Source: Trifolium pratense (Eukaryota > Streptophyta > Magnoliopsida > Fabales > Fabaceae). Taken from it: a stretch of DNA of 64,000 nucleotides. The notes beneath the pieces are model-generated. The model did not search any database. It was not told the DNA's origin and saw only the letters and a list, made by a program, of their open reading frames with translations. This document shows positions 24,051 through 36,787 of the stretch, piece by piece. The DNA is taken from the NCBI RefSeq assembly GCF_020283565.1, contig NC_060060.1, positions 34,224,001 to 34,288,000 on the forward strand, in the 5' to 3' direction. The position numbers and the translations under genes are program-made. Every line of letters starts with the position of its first letter. Position 1 is the first letter of the stretch.

Positions 24051-24205
24051 ATAAGAAGACTAAACAAACAAAAATCTAATCCCCCTCCCCAATCTTAAGA
24101 TTTTAGTTCCACATATTACAAAACTCTAAGCCAACCAACATATATATAATGAACATTAGTAACATTTACTTGAAAAAGAAAAATGAAATTTGCATTTAAA
24201 TTAAA
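22944..24205. other. Intergenic, tail-to-tail
   Basis: 3' flanks of the DMP and BAM3-like genes. Contains a small hairpin ttcacctt-cttg-aaggtgaa at about 23443-23462 and a (CT)n tract at about 24018-24048. No gene seen. Confidence 0.5.
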
Positions 24206-27200
24206 TCAAACCAAAAGGTCTTGTTTAAAAGTAGGAGGACAAGGTAATTTATCATTCTGAATTAACTTTTTGCTTGGTGGATGACTAGAAGAAGAAGAAG
24301 AAGAAGATTGTTGATCAGATGATGACATTGATGATCTAGGAAATTCAGAAAGCATCTGAACAACTTCTCTCATGGTTGGTCTTTGTACACTGTTTTCTTC
24401 TAAGCATAACATGGCAATGAAGAACATGTGCATGGCTTCTTCTGTTGGCACTACCATAAGTCTTGAATCAACTATGTTCACAACCTCTTCTCTTCTTCCA
24501 TTGGTTGCTTTTTTGCACCATTGTACAAGATCCACACCTTCACCAAAATCACCTACTGGTTTCTTCCCTGTTAGAAGCTCTAGTAGAACAACTCCAAAAC
24601 TATAAACATCACTCTTTTCATCCACTCTCAATGTATAAGCATATTCTGCAATTCATCAACATCAACCAAATTATTAATTACTCCATCAATAATTGTAATT
24701 CACCTTAATTAATTTGCAATATTTCAGAATGTAATAAAATGATACTCACATCACACATATAGAAATAGAATTCATGATGATTTTGTCCCCCTAACTCAAC
24801 TTAATCCATTTCACACTTTCTCATAATTTTCTCTCCTTAAATATACTATTTTTTTTCTTTCTTAAATTTACTTTCATTACTCAAGATTGCTTAAATGAGA
24901 TGGTTTCAATAAGGTCATATATAGGTTGCAACGACAACTCTCATCAAAGACATGTGACACACATGATTACATTCAATTAATTCATTTTTTTAAATTATTA
25001 TCAATAACAACATGTCAGTGTTGCGTGTCGTTCTTTGTGTAGTGCTTCATAGGTTGCAATTCAGTCATGCAAATACAAACTCCGAGAGAAGAGCTTTGTC
25101 GTCCATTATAACGTTACTTAGCTCGAATCAACAGTTGCGCGCATAAGATAATGAATTGTTTTTTTATAAAAAGTTGGGATGAATGGAAGAGTACTAAAGT
25201 TGACTCTAAACAAAGATGGTATAATTGGTCCAAGACAGAATGATGGCAAGTTGCAAGCAAATGCAGAAATAAAAAAACAAAAAGAAGGGGTGGGTGGATG
25301 AAGTGTCAGATTGACCTCTGATCTGAGTATTGGATTCTCGAGAGGAGTTGAGGGTCCCACCCTCCAAGTGAAGTGGGTGATGAATGATGTGAGTGAGTAT
25401 AGTAACTAGCTAACCTAGCTGGCACGGCGCACAATGAAATGAATTAAGGGCAGTGTCTCAGTCTCACAGACACACACACACACAAACCAGTGCAGTGTGC
25501 TGCACACATCTCAATCTCATTGTGTTCCAAAAACAATTCTCTTTTCTTTTTTCTCGATAAAATTCAATTCCATGCATCATTCATATTACTACTACTACTA
25601 CCATTCATCATTCTTTCAACATCCCCTTATCACTTTACTTTACCTAATCCAGCTATGCACTTCCCCACTTTTTGTCTTCCCCCTCCATCATCATTCTATT
25701 CTTTCTTATGTAACAATTCTAGTAGTATTTTATTACTAGTATTTATCATACAATACAATAATAATGTATAATTCTCATATGTAATGTAACTATATGGCCA
25801 TATGAGCAAATGGGGGTGGAAAAAGTTTGGGTGGCAGCATGATTAAAGATTTTAGAATATTGATACATATAATAATTATGTAGCTACTACTAGCTATACA
25901 CTCAAAATTCTCTCATCTCATGGGATTTTCATCATTGAAATGCTAATCACAATAGTACTACTTTCATCATTAGCCTGCGATCCCTAGACAACTTGGATGA
26001 TGATAGATCACATCACAATCACATGGACACTCAATTAATTAAGGAATTTCATTTATTCTTCTAAATTACTGGAACCATTAGATCTATAACACCTCACATC
26101 GAGGGTCACAAATAAATGAAATGACCCCTATATATTACTGAGATTTAATTAACTAACTTAACTACCAAAGTAAATCCTTCCCTCCAAATGCCCAAAGATA
26201 GTATTTTAAACACACTCTTTTTTACTGTTTAAATTCTTTGTTTTTAATTATTCATTAGACCAAACAAACAGAAAGAAAACAGTGATAGTGTAAATTAAAC
26301 AAAAGAAAGAAAAATTACCTGGTGCAATGTAGCCATAGGAGCCTGCAATTGAAGACATGCACTCTGATGCAGCACCATCAACCAAGAACTTTGCAAGACC
26401 AAAATCAGCCACATGTGCTTCAAAATTTGAACTTAACAAAATGTTGTTGGATTTCACATCTCTATGTAGGATCAAAGGAGAACAATCATGGTGAAGGTAG
26501 CAGAGTCCTTTAGCAGAGTCAATAGAAATTTTGTACCTAAAATTCCAACTCAAGAATCCACCTTTTTTCCCATGCAATGCCTCACCTAAACTCCCATTTC
26601 TCATGTATTCATACACAAGCAAATTTGTTTCTTTGTTTGAACAGAATGCAAGTAGCCTAACTATGTTTCTGTGTCTTATGTTTCCAAGTGTTTGAATTTC
26701 AGCTTGAAAACCATGATCATGACTATTTGCACCAAACCCAAGTAGCTTTTTCACTGCTATTTCCATTCCATTTGGCATTTTTCCATGGTAAACAATCCCT
26801 GCACCTCCTCTTCCGATCACATTACCATCTTTAACACATTCGAGAATGTCCGAAACCGTGAATTCGAGCTTTTGAAAAGCAGTCATCTTCCAAGAACCAG
26901 GTCCTTTCTTTTTAAATGACTTGGCTTTTATAATGGCTGCAATAGCAAACACGAAGGAACACATCAATAGTCCTAGCGCGAATATCAGCTTGAAATCTGC
27001 AGAACTTTTTCCTGGTGTGGATTTCATTCTTGTCAGCTTACATGGATTGTTCAATAGAGAACCACATAGTTTAGGATTGCCCGCGAATGAAGAAGCATTA
27101 AAGAATGCAAATTGACCCGACTCAGGCAATTTACCGGAGAATTCGTTGAATGAGAAATCAGCAACTGTGAGGCTTTTCATTGTCCCTATTGATCTTGGGA

Positions 27201-28908
27201 TGGTTTGGTTCAAATGGTTTCTAGACAAGTTCAAGTAATTCAAAATACGGATGTTGGAAATCAATGGTGTGATGGAGCCAGAGAGATTGTTCTGACTCAT
27301 GTCAAGGTAGGTAAGATGAACACAAAATCCAATTTCGGGCGGAATTTCACCTGATAATGAGTTTCTGCTAAGGTCGAGCTTCAGCGCTTGATTTAATCCT
27401 CCAATTGAACTTGGAATTGGACCTGAGAATTGGTTTCCACTAAGCAAAAGGATTTGAAGGGAAGTGAAATTTGAGAGGGAATGTGGTAAAGGACCAGACA
27501 AGGCATTGTTTGACAAATCAAGTTGTTCTAAACAAACAGGCATAGAGGAACTATTACCATTTTCTGACAATTCCCCTGATAAGTAATTATTTTTCAACTC
27601 TGCTAAATTTAGCTTAGGAAGGTAAAGAAAACCATTTGGTATGCTACCATTAAGGTAATTCTCTCCTAACCTCACTCTAGTGAGACTGTAACATGTTCCT
27701 AGGCCTTCAGGTATGGGACCAAAGAGAAAATTATTGAGAAGAATCAAAATCTTAAGCTGGTTTGAGGAACAAAGATGAGGTGGAATGACACCAGTGAGTT
27801 TATTAGAGGATAAGTCAAGTCCTTGAAGCTTTCCATTAAGACCAAGTTTGTGTGGAATTTCACCTGTAAAGTTGTTCATCCAAAGTCCAAGTGTGTCTAA
27901 ATCAGGAAAATCTGCAATGTAGTCAGGTATAGAACCATGTAACCTGTTCAAGAAAAGATTGAAAAGCTTGAGACGGTTAAGGTTGATGAACTCATAAGGG
28001 ATTTCACCTGTCAGTGTATTGCTTGAAAGGTCAAGGTAGAGCAAGTTTGTCAAGTTACCAAGTTGTTTTGGGATTGAACCTGAAAGCTGGTTTATGTGCA
28101 AGTAAAGTGTGTTGAGTTCTTTCAAGTTACCTAATTCTTTTGGTATTGAACCATCTAAATCACAGCTTGAAAGATCCATGTGAACCAAATTTGTTAACTT
28201 TCCAAACTCCTTTGGAATTCCACCTTCATAAGAATTGTAATAGCCCAAGTAAATCTCTTTCAAGTTACTCAGATTCCCCAACTCACCAGGGATTTTCCCA
28301 CTAATATCATTTCCAGCTAGTGACAGATACTCAAGAGACACAAATTTTCCATAGCTTTTCGGTATTTCGCCGGAGAAAAAGTTACCACCAAGATCCAAGT
28401 ATTTGAGGCTTTTCTTCAAACTGACTAGTCCCAATGGAAGCAAGGAAGTGAAGTTATTGTTATAGACATCAACAACTTGAAGGTTTTCCATGGTGGAGTA
28501 GTTCCAATCCATGTGACCACTGAACTGGTTATTGGAAATGTTTAGAAATTGAAGGTTGGTTAAGTTTGTGATGTGAATGGTTCCTGTGAAGTTGTTTCCT
28601 GCAAGGGAAAGGTGTGTGAGTTTATCAAGTGATGTAATTGAAGGTGAAACAGAGCCAAACAGATTCAAATCTGTTAAGTCTACCGAGACGACTCGACCCT
28701 CGTGGCATTGAATTCCAACCCATGAACAAACTGAGGTGAAATTGGAAGTATTCCATGTGTTTATAACTGGGTTTGGGAATTGAAATCCTTCTCTAAGTGT
28801 GACTAGAGCATGAAAATCACTGAGCAAGGATGAAGCAAAAACAGAGGAAAACAGAGTGAAAACAATTAAGGTAAAAGGTATCATGTTGGAATATGTTTTG
28901 TTTAGCAA
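24206..28908 (-). CDS. BAM3: BAM3-type leucine-rich-repeat receptor kinase, 1009 aa
   Basis: Two exons: 28908-26319 and 24645-24206, with a 1,673-bp intron at the position typical of CLV1/BAM genes ([18 protein letters not shown]). Order: signal peptide ([17 protein letters not shown]), an LRR-capping pair, about 20 LRRs to residue 600, a membrane helix at about 636-659, then the kinase: glycine loop [12 protein letters not shown] (about 693), AVKK lysine (about 719), HRDVKSNN (about 815), ADFGLAK (about 834). All catalytic residues are present and it is an RD kinase. Similarity to Arabidopsis BAM3 runs end to end (for example [40 protein letters not shown]). BAM3 is a plasma-membrane receptor for CLE45-type peptides that holds back protophloem differentiation. 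The C-terminal tail adds a Ser-rich run absent from my memory of the Arabidopsis protein. A second in-frame Met lies at residue 9. Confidence 0.92.
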
Positions 28909-29135
28909 AGACGAAAGGGTTTTTTAAACGATTGAAAAAAGGGAAGAAAAGTTTGAGGAATCTGAGAAACTTCAAGTGTGTGTGTGTAAGGTCTTATGGT
29001 TATGGAATCAAACATGTTCAAAGAAAGAGTCTTGAAATACAAGGAAGAGAATAAGCTAAAACTCTGCTTTTTTTTTTTTTTTTTCTTTCTCTCTTTTGCT
29101 TTCTTTCTTTTACTATCTTTTTTCTTTGAGAGCAA
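28902..29135 (-). other. Possible upstream ORF overlapping the BAM3-like start codon
   Basis: A 77-codon frame (Lys-rich start, no known similarity) begins 227 bp before the receptor ATG and ends 7 bp inside it, in another frame. The coding strand here is GA-rich, typical of a plant leader. If the transcript starts upstream of 29135, this would be an overlapping uORF able to lower receptor translation. Confidence 0.3.
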
Positions 29136-30841
29136 AGAACAAAGAAGAAGATGAATATGGCTACATATGACTTTGTTTGTTATCTATATTTGCTTTATGG
29201 GTTGTTTTTATTTGGAAAAAGCTCTCTCAGGCAGAGGAAAAGAAGAAAGCATAATAAGAAAAAGGAAAGAAATGGTATGTTAAAATTGTTAAATAATGGG
29301 GTGAAACAAATCAAACTTTTTTTGTTTTTGGTTTTTAAATAAAGCCGTTGGATGATAACAGAAATTTAAAGTTTAGATTAGGGCAAAAATAAAAATAAAG
29401 TAAAGGTTGATGATGCTCTCTTTTTTTTCTTTACTCATTTGTATGACAAAAATGCCCTTTAGCTTTAATCAAATCAAAGTATGGCTCTTTACTAGTCTTC
29501 TTTATTGCTTTGAATGAGAGAGAGAGAGAGAGAGAGAGAGGTGATGCAACAATTGCACTTTCAATGAATCAAAATGGCTGAATTGCCCACACATTTACAC
29601 CATAGTATGCTCTATGAGTTTTTAATTCAAATAATTGAAAAAAGAAATACAAAAGATGGAAAGTGAGAGTAATGCAATCAATGGTTGCCAGTGTGTTAGC
29701 TAGACCACCTCAAAGCAACAGTATATAGTGGCCAGTGGGACTAAAAAAACTGTATAGTTTTACTATATAGTATAGTACTACATGGAAATTGTATAGTTTC
29801 CTATAATGTACTGTACCAATTTAATTTACTGCATAAGATATGTCTAGCTTTTTATATATAATAAAATAAATGTGATTAAACTGAAAAATGGTAAAAGGAA
29901 TGAGGAGTAGTTTTGGTTGGCTTTGGCATTAATTATTGAACAACCTATAGTCTATAGAGGAAAAGATTTCTATGACCTCCTAGTACTAGTTGATAATGAA
30001 ATGGAGGAGGACCCATTCAAAAGTGTTTATTATATGTATTTTTTTGTTTATCTTTTTACTATTGTGGTGTATCTATTTTTATGGCATGGTGTCAGCATCA
30101 TATATATATATGTTGATTTTCAATTGGTTGAACAATAAATGATTAATTTAAGGCTACTTTACTTTAGATTGCATGTCATTGTGTGTATCTAATTTGGATG
30201 TATGAGTTTCCCTTCCCAAGCAAAGTGTAATGTATGTACTATCAAGAACAGGTTCACAGTTTTTAACATCTCTTTTGCAATATCTACTAGTAATTGTATG
30301 GAGTATATAGTAATAAATAAAGATGTGCCTGCAAGAAGCAGAGGATTGTAAGGAGTAAAAGATGATGATTATTAATAAATGATGAGTATATGTAGTTTGA
30401 ATGATCAAGATATATAGATTTGCATGGAAGAAAGAACCAACCAGGAGGGGAAGCTGCTTTATTTGTTTCAACTTTATTCTTTCTTCTTTCTTGTCCTACA
30501 GAGCAGGGACCAACTATCAATGAAGTGGTGTTTTTGAGCTCTTTAAAAATTTAAGTTAATAATAATAATAGATGGATGGAATAGTCTTAAAGAGAGGGCT
30601 GAAAAGTAAAAGTGATGAGGATATATATAATCTTCTTTTGATCTTCCACTAGCTTAGCTTGTTTAAAAGAAACAAAAGCAAAAGAGAAAGAAAAAAAATT
30701 AGTAGTACAATGACATGGAAAAGAGTGCTGTTGTATGTATGTAATGTATGTATTGATTCATTCATAGACAAGGTTGAAAGAGTGCTCTTTGTTGTAATTT
30801 CAATTCAACATGCACCACTAATCTTATCTTATGATATATGG
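29136..30841. other. Intergenic, receptor promoter side
   Basis: Contains a (GA)n tract at about 29515-29540 and AT-rich sequence. Short open frames have no recognisable features. No gene seen. Confidence 0.5.
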
Positions 30842-31310
30842 AAGGTTTTAAATTGCGGTCCGCATCAACAATTGCGGTCGCAGTATTGCTGATGCGGTAG
30901 CTACCACAACCGCATCGCACTGCAATTGCGGTGTGATCTTAATTCACGTATATGGCCGCATCACAACCGCATCGAAAGTCGTATCAGATGTTTTCGGCGA
31001 TTTTCCTTCACATTTTCTCACCAAAAAGTAAAATTTATGAACTTCAAATCCTAATTTGTGTCAAATTAATGAAAAATCTTACTTTTAACAATCTCTTAAC
31101 CGTGTATTTTAAATACATTCAAATTATTGTTTATAGAATAAACTAACACTATGCAATGGTGGATAAATAGTGTAGTTACATAGTAGTTTGATTTTATATA
31201 GCTTGTGAAATTTCAGAATGATTTCACGCCGCAATGACCACATTGCGCGTGCAGCAACCGCAATGACCGCATTCGCAACAACTGCAACCGCAACCGCAAT
31301 TTAAAACCTT
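30842..31310. mobile_element. MITE with GCGGT-rich ends, 469 bp
   Basis: Begins aaggttttaaattgcggtc and ends with the inverse ...accgcaatttaaaacctt, with many gcggt/accgc motifs in the subterminal regions. No clear TSD was found, so the superfamily is undetermined. It ends 17 bp from the larger element at 31328. Confidence 0.75.
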
Positions 31311-31950
31311 ATTACATACATAAAAAAGGGGGCTGCTAATTTAGACCCAGTTGGGTCTAAATTAGCAAGGTGCACCTTTTGAGTTGGACAAAAATACCCA
31401 TTTTTTAATTTTTTGGAAGAATAGAGCAACAGGGGCATTTCTGTAATTTTATGCAACAGTACACGCGCCCCCACTTCTTTTTCCCCCCCCAGGACACGTG
31501 TCACGCGATTATTGGAGAAAAATCACGCGCGTGCATCACACGCGCCGACAGGCGCGCGTGGCTGAAGCCTGACGCGGAGAGAGAAAGCCTTTTTGAAAAG
31601 GCAAGGCCACGTGTCACTCTTTCATTGGCTGCGTTTATTTTTTTTCATTTTATACTTTAAACTCGATTATTTCGTCGTAAATTAATTTTTTATTTTTTAA
31701 TTTTTATACCAAAATTCATAATTTTTTTTTCTCTACAAATAGAGACTTGGTTCGTTTGATTTGGACACCGAAAAAAAAACGCGATTTTTCACTACTTTAA
31801 ACTCGATTATTTCGTCGTAAATTAATTTTTTATTTTTTATTTTTTATACCAAAATTCATAATTTTTTTTTCTCTACAAATAGAGACTTGGTTCGTTTGAT
31901 TTGGACACAGAAAAAAAAAACTCAATTTTTCACTACCTTAATCTCATCAA

Positions 31951-32852
31951 ATAACTAATAATCAACTTACTGAAACCATCCTACCAGGAAAATGGTTTCA
32001 GATTACAACTCTCTGAAACCATTGTACCAGATAAATGGTTTCAGAAGCAAACACAATTAATAAATTACTCACTGAAACCATTCTACCAGTAAAATGGTTT
32101 CAGAGTACAACTATGTGCAACCATTCTACAAGCTAAATGGTTTCAGAAGCAAATAACTAATAATCAACTTACTGAAACCATTCTACCAGCAAAATGGTTT
32201 CAGATTACAACTCTCTGAAACCATTGTACCAGATAAATGGTTTCAGAAGCAAACACAATTAATAAATTACTCACTGAAACCATTCTACCAGTAAAATGGT
32301 TTCAGAGTACAACTATGTGCAACCATTCTACAAGCTAAATGGTTTCAGAAGCAAATAACTAATAATCAACTTACTGAAACCATTCTACCAGCAAAATGGT
32401 TTCAGATTACAACTCTCTGAAACCATTGTACCAGATAAATGGTTTCAGAAGCAAACACAATTAATAAATTACTCACTGAAACCATTCTACCAGTAAAATG
32501 GTTTCAGAATACAACTATGTGCAACCATTCTACAAGCTAAATGGTTTCAGAAGCAAATAACTAATAATCAACTCACTGAAACCATTCTACCAGCAAAATG
32601 GTTTCAGATTACAACTCTCTGAAACCATTGTACCAGATAAATGGTTTCAGAAGCAAACACAATTAATAAATTACTCACTGAAACCATTCTACCAGTAAAA
32701 TGGTTTCAGAAAACAACTATGTGCAACCATTCTACAAGCTAAATGGTTTCAGAAGCAAATAACTAGTAATCAACTTACTGAAACCATTCTACCAGCAAAA
32801 TGGTTTCAGATTACAACTCTCTGAAACCATTCTACCATATAAATGGTTTCAG
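31951..32852. repeat. Higher-order tandem array: 202-bp units of four stem-loops
   Basis: Units start at 31951, 32153, 32355, 32557 and 32759 (partial): exact 202-bp period. Each unit has four subunits of about 50 bp with the form CTGAAACCAT - 12-nt loop - ATGGTTTCAG; the fourth has a changed left arm (gtgcaaccat). About 18 hairpins in all. Stems and loops (tctaccagcaaa, tgtaccagataa, tctaccagtaaa) are far better conserved than chance. Confidence 0.95.
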
Positions 32853-32860
32853 AAGGATTT

Positions 32861-33256
32861 CGGTGTCCAAATCAAACGAACCAAGTCTCTATTTGTAGGA
32901 AAAAAAAAATTATGAATTTTGGTATAAAAAATAAAAAATAAAAAATTAATTTACGACGAAATAATCGAGTTTAAAGTAGTGAAAAATCGCGTTTTTTTTT
33001 CGGTGTCCAAATCAAACGAACCAAGTCTCTATTTGTAGAGAAAAAAAAATTATGAATTTTGGTATAAAAAATAAAAAATAAAAAATTAATTTACGACGAA
33101 ATAATCGAGTTTAAAGTAGTGAAAAATCGCGTTTTTTTTTCGGTGTCCAAATCAAACGAACCAAGTCTCTATTTGTAGAGAAAAAAAAATTATGAATTTT
33201 GGTATAAAAATTAAAAAATAAAAAATTAATTTACGACGAAATAATCGAGTTTAAAG
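32861..33256. repeat. 140-bp tandem repeat, with inverted copies at 31651-31930
   Basis: cggtgtccaaatcaaacgaa recurs at 32861, 33001 and 33141, exactly 140 bp apart. The reverse complement occurs twice at the left, again at 140-bp spacing (actcgattatttcgtcg at 31661 and 31801). These inverted arrays flank the hairpin array symmetrically. Confidence 0.95.
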
Positions 33257-33675
33257 CATAAAATGAAAAAAATCAGGCAGACCCAGTCATATGCTGACAC
33301 GTGGCTGCCTTTTTCAAAAGTAAAATTTTCTCTCTCCAGCTTATAATCTAGTGTGGCGCAGACATGATGGTAGGATGATCTGGGCTGTCTGATCAATCAG
33401 ACAGCCTTAATGAGATCACATCTTGGCTGTCTGATGGAAATCAACGGTCTGTAACCATGGTCCTTCCGTACGCGCGCGACACTGGATCCACGTCTATTAA
33501 TTTTTAAGAAGGTGGGGGCGTGTCATTATTTTTTTTTTATGTAAAATTACAGAAATGCCCCTGTTGCTCTATTCTTTCAAAAATTAAAAGAATGGGTATT
33601 TTGGTCCAACTCAAAAGGTGCACCTTGCTAACTTAGACCTAACTAGGGTCTAAGTTAGAAAACCCCCATAAAAAA

Positions 33676-35199
33676 ACCTTTGATTGATGCACAAATATGT
33701 AATGTAATGCAGAGGTGTCTCCATCAATTTTAGTGACGGGCCGGCCCTCTTCCCTTTGAGGCGTCACTATCTGCTGCCTCTCTCTCTTCTTCAATCGGTC
33801 TTGACGTTAGCAAGCTTCTTGTTTTTATGATTGTGCTTACTTAATTGGAGTCATCTATGCCAACCACACTGTTTTCCTAATTCCAACAGCTACAATTTCA
33901 TTTTACTTACTTTGGCACAAACATTCTATGTCCCGTCTTATTTACCCACTTCACATTTCACATTAACACTTCGTATATGATTGTCAAATAACTTGTCACT
34001 ATACCAAAAATCTTTTTGTAAAAAAATAAAATAGTTCAGTTAAATTTCTATTAATTTTAACAATTGGTGCCAAAGAAAAAAGATTAAGGGTCTATTTAAA
34101 TTCAATAAGTTTGACAAAATTATAGTGAACCACCATAGTTTAGAAGTTTCATCAAAATCACGGTGTTCAAATACACCTTAATTTCAAACATGCACTAAAA
34201 CATATGACATACCATGCATGGTTCCAAAAATGTTTTGTCAATAGTTTTGGCCGAATGTTTTTGCATTAACCTTGGCAGTGTGTGTAGCATGTCCCGTGAT
34301 TGTTCAATTTCACAGCACAGCATAGCATCTTAGAGTATTATACGGTGGCTCAAAATTTCATTACAATTACTTTATTTTGATTTGAAACTTTATTCCTCTT
34401 GATCCGTAAAAGCTATGTTAGAACATGGTTTCCATTTCCTTCCCAAAAGGAAAGAGAATTAGGTTCTGTAGCTTTCTGAAGGAGTCAGTCAGAGCAGAAG
34501 CTGCTTGGAATGTCAATTTATGATTCTTGGGCTGCATGCATCTCAAATGAAACAACACAAAAGAATCTATCTCATTCTTAAAGTCAAAATTTTACTCAGT
34601 ATTTAGCTGTAATAACTTAGTCATTAAGCTTATTCTAAAAGTTGGGTTAAATTTAAGGAATAAACCGAAGGGACCAAGTACATACGTACCATAATACAGT
34701 CATACTACTAAATGATATGCATATGCACCTTACTTTGTATCAAGAAAATGTGACATTGAAACAGATTTGAATTAGAGCCTTGTTGCCATGATGAGTGCTT
34801 TAATTTGCTTTGTCCTTGTGAATTATTGTACAATTTGCCCATGTCTTGAGATAGCATAGTACCGTGTGCTTATAATTCCATAGCAATGTTTCCTGATCTG
34901 AAATCATGTATGGTTTACTTTATGTCTTTATGAAATCAATGCATGCACACATGACAATTGCATTCCCTCTAGTGAACACGCTCCAATCATTTGGAAACAT
35001 ATATAGTGCATATAGTGTCATGTCAGTAAACCCAATCCCCCTTCATTTAATTTGGGAACTTTTAAAATACACCCTAGAATCAGTACTCTAAGCATTTAAA
35101 TTCAATGGATGGTGGTTTCTTTACCTATTAAGATTGGGGGTTTAGTTTGTATTCCGTAGTAGAAACCGTCTCATATCATATGTTTTCGTGGCTTCCAGG
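33676..35199. other. Intergenic
   Basis: AT-rich, no recognisable coding sequence or clear repeat structure seen. Confidence 0.5.
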
Positions 35200-36000
35200 A
35201 TTCAATCTTGAGTATTACAATATCCTATATTGAATTGAGAGACAATTAAGTATGTGGTATGTACTCTAATTTTGATAATGTTTTGAACAGTCTTCGTGAT
35301 AGGATTTCGACTTTTGAATTTAGCAATTTCGTTAGCAATGGCATCGTCCCCTAAAGAAAAACATGTTTTGGCGAGTGTCCGTTTTGGTAAAATTGTTGAA
35401 GACATGAAGGTGATTTTCACATGACCACAAGGCAGAAAAGTTTTTGGATGTTTAAGCAACACATGTTTAGGATTTTCTTCTAGCTATCCTCATCGATGGG
35501 TTAGAGTATCGTACTATCTTTAGGTATCACCTCTTGATTCCATTATTTTCTAATGACGAGAGTTGCCCTATTTGTCGTAACATGTGTCTAGATACTTTTT
35601 GGGAGCACACGACTTTCTAGACCTCAAATTAAATAAGGCACGACTTGGCAAATATGTTCTTTTTTATATTTTTAGGCGTGCGAAAATTTCAGTGAAGAGA
35701 CGCCGACGAACTTCTTGATTGCCGGGAGATCGACATTTCGATTAGCGGATGTTCTGGTGTATGGATGGTATCTGGAAAACATACTTTTGTGGACTTTTTT
35801 TTTTTTTTTTGAATGTCACATGCATGTGTGTGGACTTGACTGAAGTCTTCCCATTTGTGGGACTAGGGGTTGGAGATTTTTTTGTGGGACATGAAACCCT
35901 CAACGTTGTTTCAAGCAAAGTGACCACACATGAGAAGATTATTCCCAAATTTTCAGTTAAATCTAAGCAATTCACCAAAGTAATGTTATATAGATTTACA
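35200..36000 (+). pseudogene. Decayed reverse-transcriptase-associated or LINE-like coding fragment
   Basis: Across broken frames I read CPICR-like and FWEH pieces, then AGRSTFRLADVLVYGW, SGKHTFVDL and CVDLTEVFPFVGLGVGDFFV. This matches a protein found in many legume retroelement remnants (GRSTLRPADVLVFGW...GGKHACVDLTGVSPLVGLGSG). Frames shift several times and a T-tract insertion at 35797-35827 splits the KHxCVDLT motif. A separate stretch at 35202-35462 reads on the minus strand (RTLAKTCFSLGDDAIANEIA) and part of it is repeated at 36724. Non-functional. Confidence 0.6.
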
Positions 36001-36782
36001 ATTTACAAGCACAGTATATGTTTTAGTATATAATGAAAATCCTCATTCAAAGAATAGAATTCATACTAGAAACGAATTTAGATTTGAAAAAACTGCCACA
36101 AAAATGGAACCCAATTGATTATGTCAAAACAAGTGAAACACAGATCGGCAGAACGCTCACAACCAAGACATCGGCGGGCACAAGAGAGGCGAGATTAGAC
36201 AGATCGGTGGTGAGATCAGAAAGAAAGATAGAACTTCCGATAAAGAAACGACGACAAAGGAGATCGATGAACGATGGAAAGTGCAAAAATGTTGCAATTT
36301 TTTTTTTAAAGATTGGAGTTCCATTCTGGAAAAAAAATGATGTTCCCCCAAAAAAAAATCTTGTTTATAAACAGGAAGAACCGGTTACAAGCTAAACAAA
36401 TAAAAATAAAGGATGATGTGGCAAATTAGTATTGGAGTGTGCAAAAAGAGTGTGATATTAGCACTTCTCAAAAGAAAAATAGAAAAATTAACATCATGTT
36501 CATTACACTGGGGCAAAATGACAAATAAAAGTTCTTACTGCAAAAGTTTTGACGCAATCACGCATTTAGTATAAAACCATCGTTAAATTAAGACCAAACA
36601 GTTCATATTTTAAAGTAATTTTGATTTTAATTTATATTTAAAATGAAAATCAAAGTGTTGAGTTTAAAATTTATATTGTTTGAGCTTGATCTAACCACAC
36701 AAATAATTAAGATTTTGTTTAGGGTTTAGCAATTTCGTTAGCAATGGCATTGTCCCCTAAAGAAGACCATATTTTGAGCTTA
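36001..36782. other. Intergenic with a direct repeat of 35316-35374
   Basis: 36724-36776 repeats 35316-35374 (ttagcaatttcgttagcaat then ggcatYgtcccctaaagaa). No gene; open frames here have no recognisable features. Confidence 0.55.
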
Positions 36783-36787
36783 TAGCT

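Larger units (their letters stand above)
31328..33667. mobile_element. Large non-autonomous TIR element with nested hairpin arrays, 2.34 kb
   Basis: Ends ggggg... and ...ccccc with TIRs of about 130 bp (both reading inward through gcaaggtgcacctttt, gagttgga and aacaggggcatttctgtaa). The 8-bp direct repeat ataaaaaa flanks it (31320-31327, 33668-33675). Each TIR begins with its own hairpin; the left one is gctaatttagaccc-agtt-gggtctaaattagc, a perfect 14-bp stem. Inside are 140-bp tandem repeats, two at left (from 31651) and three inverted at right (32861, 33001, 33141), around a central 202-bp array. No transposase. Superfamily is probably Mutator- or hAT-like by TSD length. Confidence 0.82.

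Noticed and set aside
31951..32852. Regular repeats resembling a CRISPR array
   Set aside because: Repeat and spacer are both conserved, the repeats are stem-loops in a 202-bp higher-order unit inside a TIR element, and the genome is eukaryotic.
36033..36395. 120-codon plus-strand frame, Lys/Arg-rich
   Set aside because: A-rich DNA with no domain, no splice or promoter context, and no recognisable relative.
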